Assembly: GCA_004293295.1 (NCBI GenBank)
Contig: RDYC01000321.1
Span: forward strand, 1-6,543
Length of the DNA: 6,543 nucleotides
Reading direction: 5' to 3'
Origin: Bacteroidota bacterium
GTDB taxonomy: Bacteria > Bacteroidota > Bacteroidia > UKL13-3
Position numbers and translations under genes: made by a program. Numbering within the stretch: the first letter of the stretch is position 1; every line of letters begins with the position of its first letter. Below are positions 5,993 through 6,543 of this stretch, piece by piece. Under the pieces are notes generated by a model that ran no database searches, was not told the DNA's origin, and worked only from the letters and a program-made list of their open reading frames with translations.

Positions 5993-6543
5993 ATGCGGTT
6001 TATTACTTTGTTTGTGTTACATGTGGTTTGCTCTGTTTGGCATTTTAAACTATATGCCCAGCCGAAACCTACTACTGAGTTCCCCTTTAAAATAACTGTT
6101 GAACAGTATTTGGAGAAATACAGTACAATAGCTGTGGCAGAAATGCACCGAAGCCGCATTCCTGCAAGCATTACCTTGGCTCAAGGGCTTTTAGAAAGTG
6201 GTAATGGAAACAGCCGATTGGCTTTGGTAGCCAATAACCATTTTGGAATTAAATGTAAAAAAGACTGGACTGGTGAAAGCATACGTGAAGATGATGATGA
6301 AGCTCAAGAGTGTTTTAGAAAGTACCCAACTGCTGAAGACAGTTACCGTGATCATTCTAATTTTTTAATGAATGGCCAACGTTATGCATTTTTATTTGAC
6401 CTTGAGCCTACAGACTATAAAGGATGGGCAGAGGGCTTAAAGCGAGCCGGGTATGCCACCAATCCCAACTATCCTACCCTGTTAATTAACCTGATTGAGC
6501 GGCACAACTTACACCGTTTTGACCTTGTGAAGCCTAACGCCCA
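5993..6543 (+). CDS. Secreted glucosaminidase-domain peptidoglycan hydrolase (GH73-like), truncated by right edge
   Basis: The frame is open from the ATG at 5993 to the right edge (183 codons plus two bases). The first 22 residues form a signal peptide (hydrophobic core, then KLYA before Gln23), so the enzyme is exported. Residues about 35-178 match the glucosaminidase / mannosyl-glycoprotein endo-beta-N-acetylglucosaminidase fold, related to FlgJ and autolysins, which cuts N-acetylglucosamine linkages in peptidoglycan. The signature is SITLAQGLLESGNGNSRLA (59-77), with Glu68 the expected catalytic acid. NNHFGIKC (81-88), ECFRKYPTAEDSYRDH (106-121) and AGYATNPNY (152-160) follow. Cys88 and Cys107 are the only cysteines in the visible mature part and could form a disulfide. 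Bacteroidota homologues often carry C-terminal LysM repeats, but that part lies outside the window. The gene is divergent from dsbD. Confidence 0.92.
   Translation, partial: MRFITLFVLHVVCSVWHFKLYAQPKPTTEFPFKITVEQYLEKYSTIAVAEMHRSRIPASITLAQGLLESGNGNSRLALVANNHFGIKCKKDWTGESIREDDDEAQECFRKYPTAEDSYRDHSNFLMNGQRYAFLFDLEPTDYKGWAEGLKRAGYATNPNYPTLLINLIERHNLHRFDLVKPNA

Noticed and set aside
5989..6171. Minus-strand open frame of 60 codons
   Set aside because: It is antisense to the signal peptide and first part of the glucosaminidase, whose catalytic motif is on the plus strand.
1..6543. CRISPR array, insertion sequence, tRNA or phage genes
   Set aside because: No regularly spaced direct repeats, transposase motifs, terminal inverted repeats or cloverleaf-like sequences were seen on either strand.

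Overview
The window looks like chromosomal DNA from a member of the Bacteroidota. The evidence is the lineage-typical uncharacterised protein upstream of ftsH, the absence of Shine-Dalgarno sequences at most starts, TAnnTTTG-like -7 boxes in place of TATAAT, and moderately AT-rich DNA. No genus can be named from the sequence alone. There is no sign of a mobile element, prophage, CRISPR array, tRNA or rRNA, and I did not find a new multi-gene defence or biosynthetic system. Most of the window is core cell-envelope and proteostasis genes.

Layout from left to right. The left edge holds the 5' end of a leftward FAD-dependent oxidoreductase of the geranylgeranyl-reductase-like group (213 to the edge). 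A divergent intergenic region of about 270 bp (214-480) contains overlapping inverted repeats and candidate promoters. Two rightward genes follow: an uncharacterised 165-residue protein (481-978) and, 67 bp later, ftsH (1046-3076), the membrane AAA+ zinc protease. A strong bidirectional terminator hairpin (3095-3130) separates ftsH from a leftward pair, dsbD (5790-3715) and gmhA (3715-3143), whose stop and start codons overlap as TAATG. A second divergent region of about 200 bp (5791-5992) separates dsbD from a rightward secreted glucosaminidase-type peptidoglycan hydrolase (5993 to the right edge), which is cut off by the window.

Functionally, several products act at the envelope. FtsH degrades membrane and soluble substrates, DsbD passes electrons across the inner membrane to periplasmic thiol proteins, GmhA makes the first heptose intermediate of lipopolysaccharide-type glycans, and the glucosaminidase cuts peptidoglycan. 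The dsbD-gmhA coupling and the uncharacterised protein next to ftsH are the least explained associations. A recurring -7-like box only 4-8 nt before four of the start codons suggests that several mRNAs may be leaderless or nearly so.
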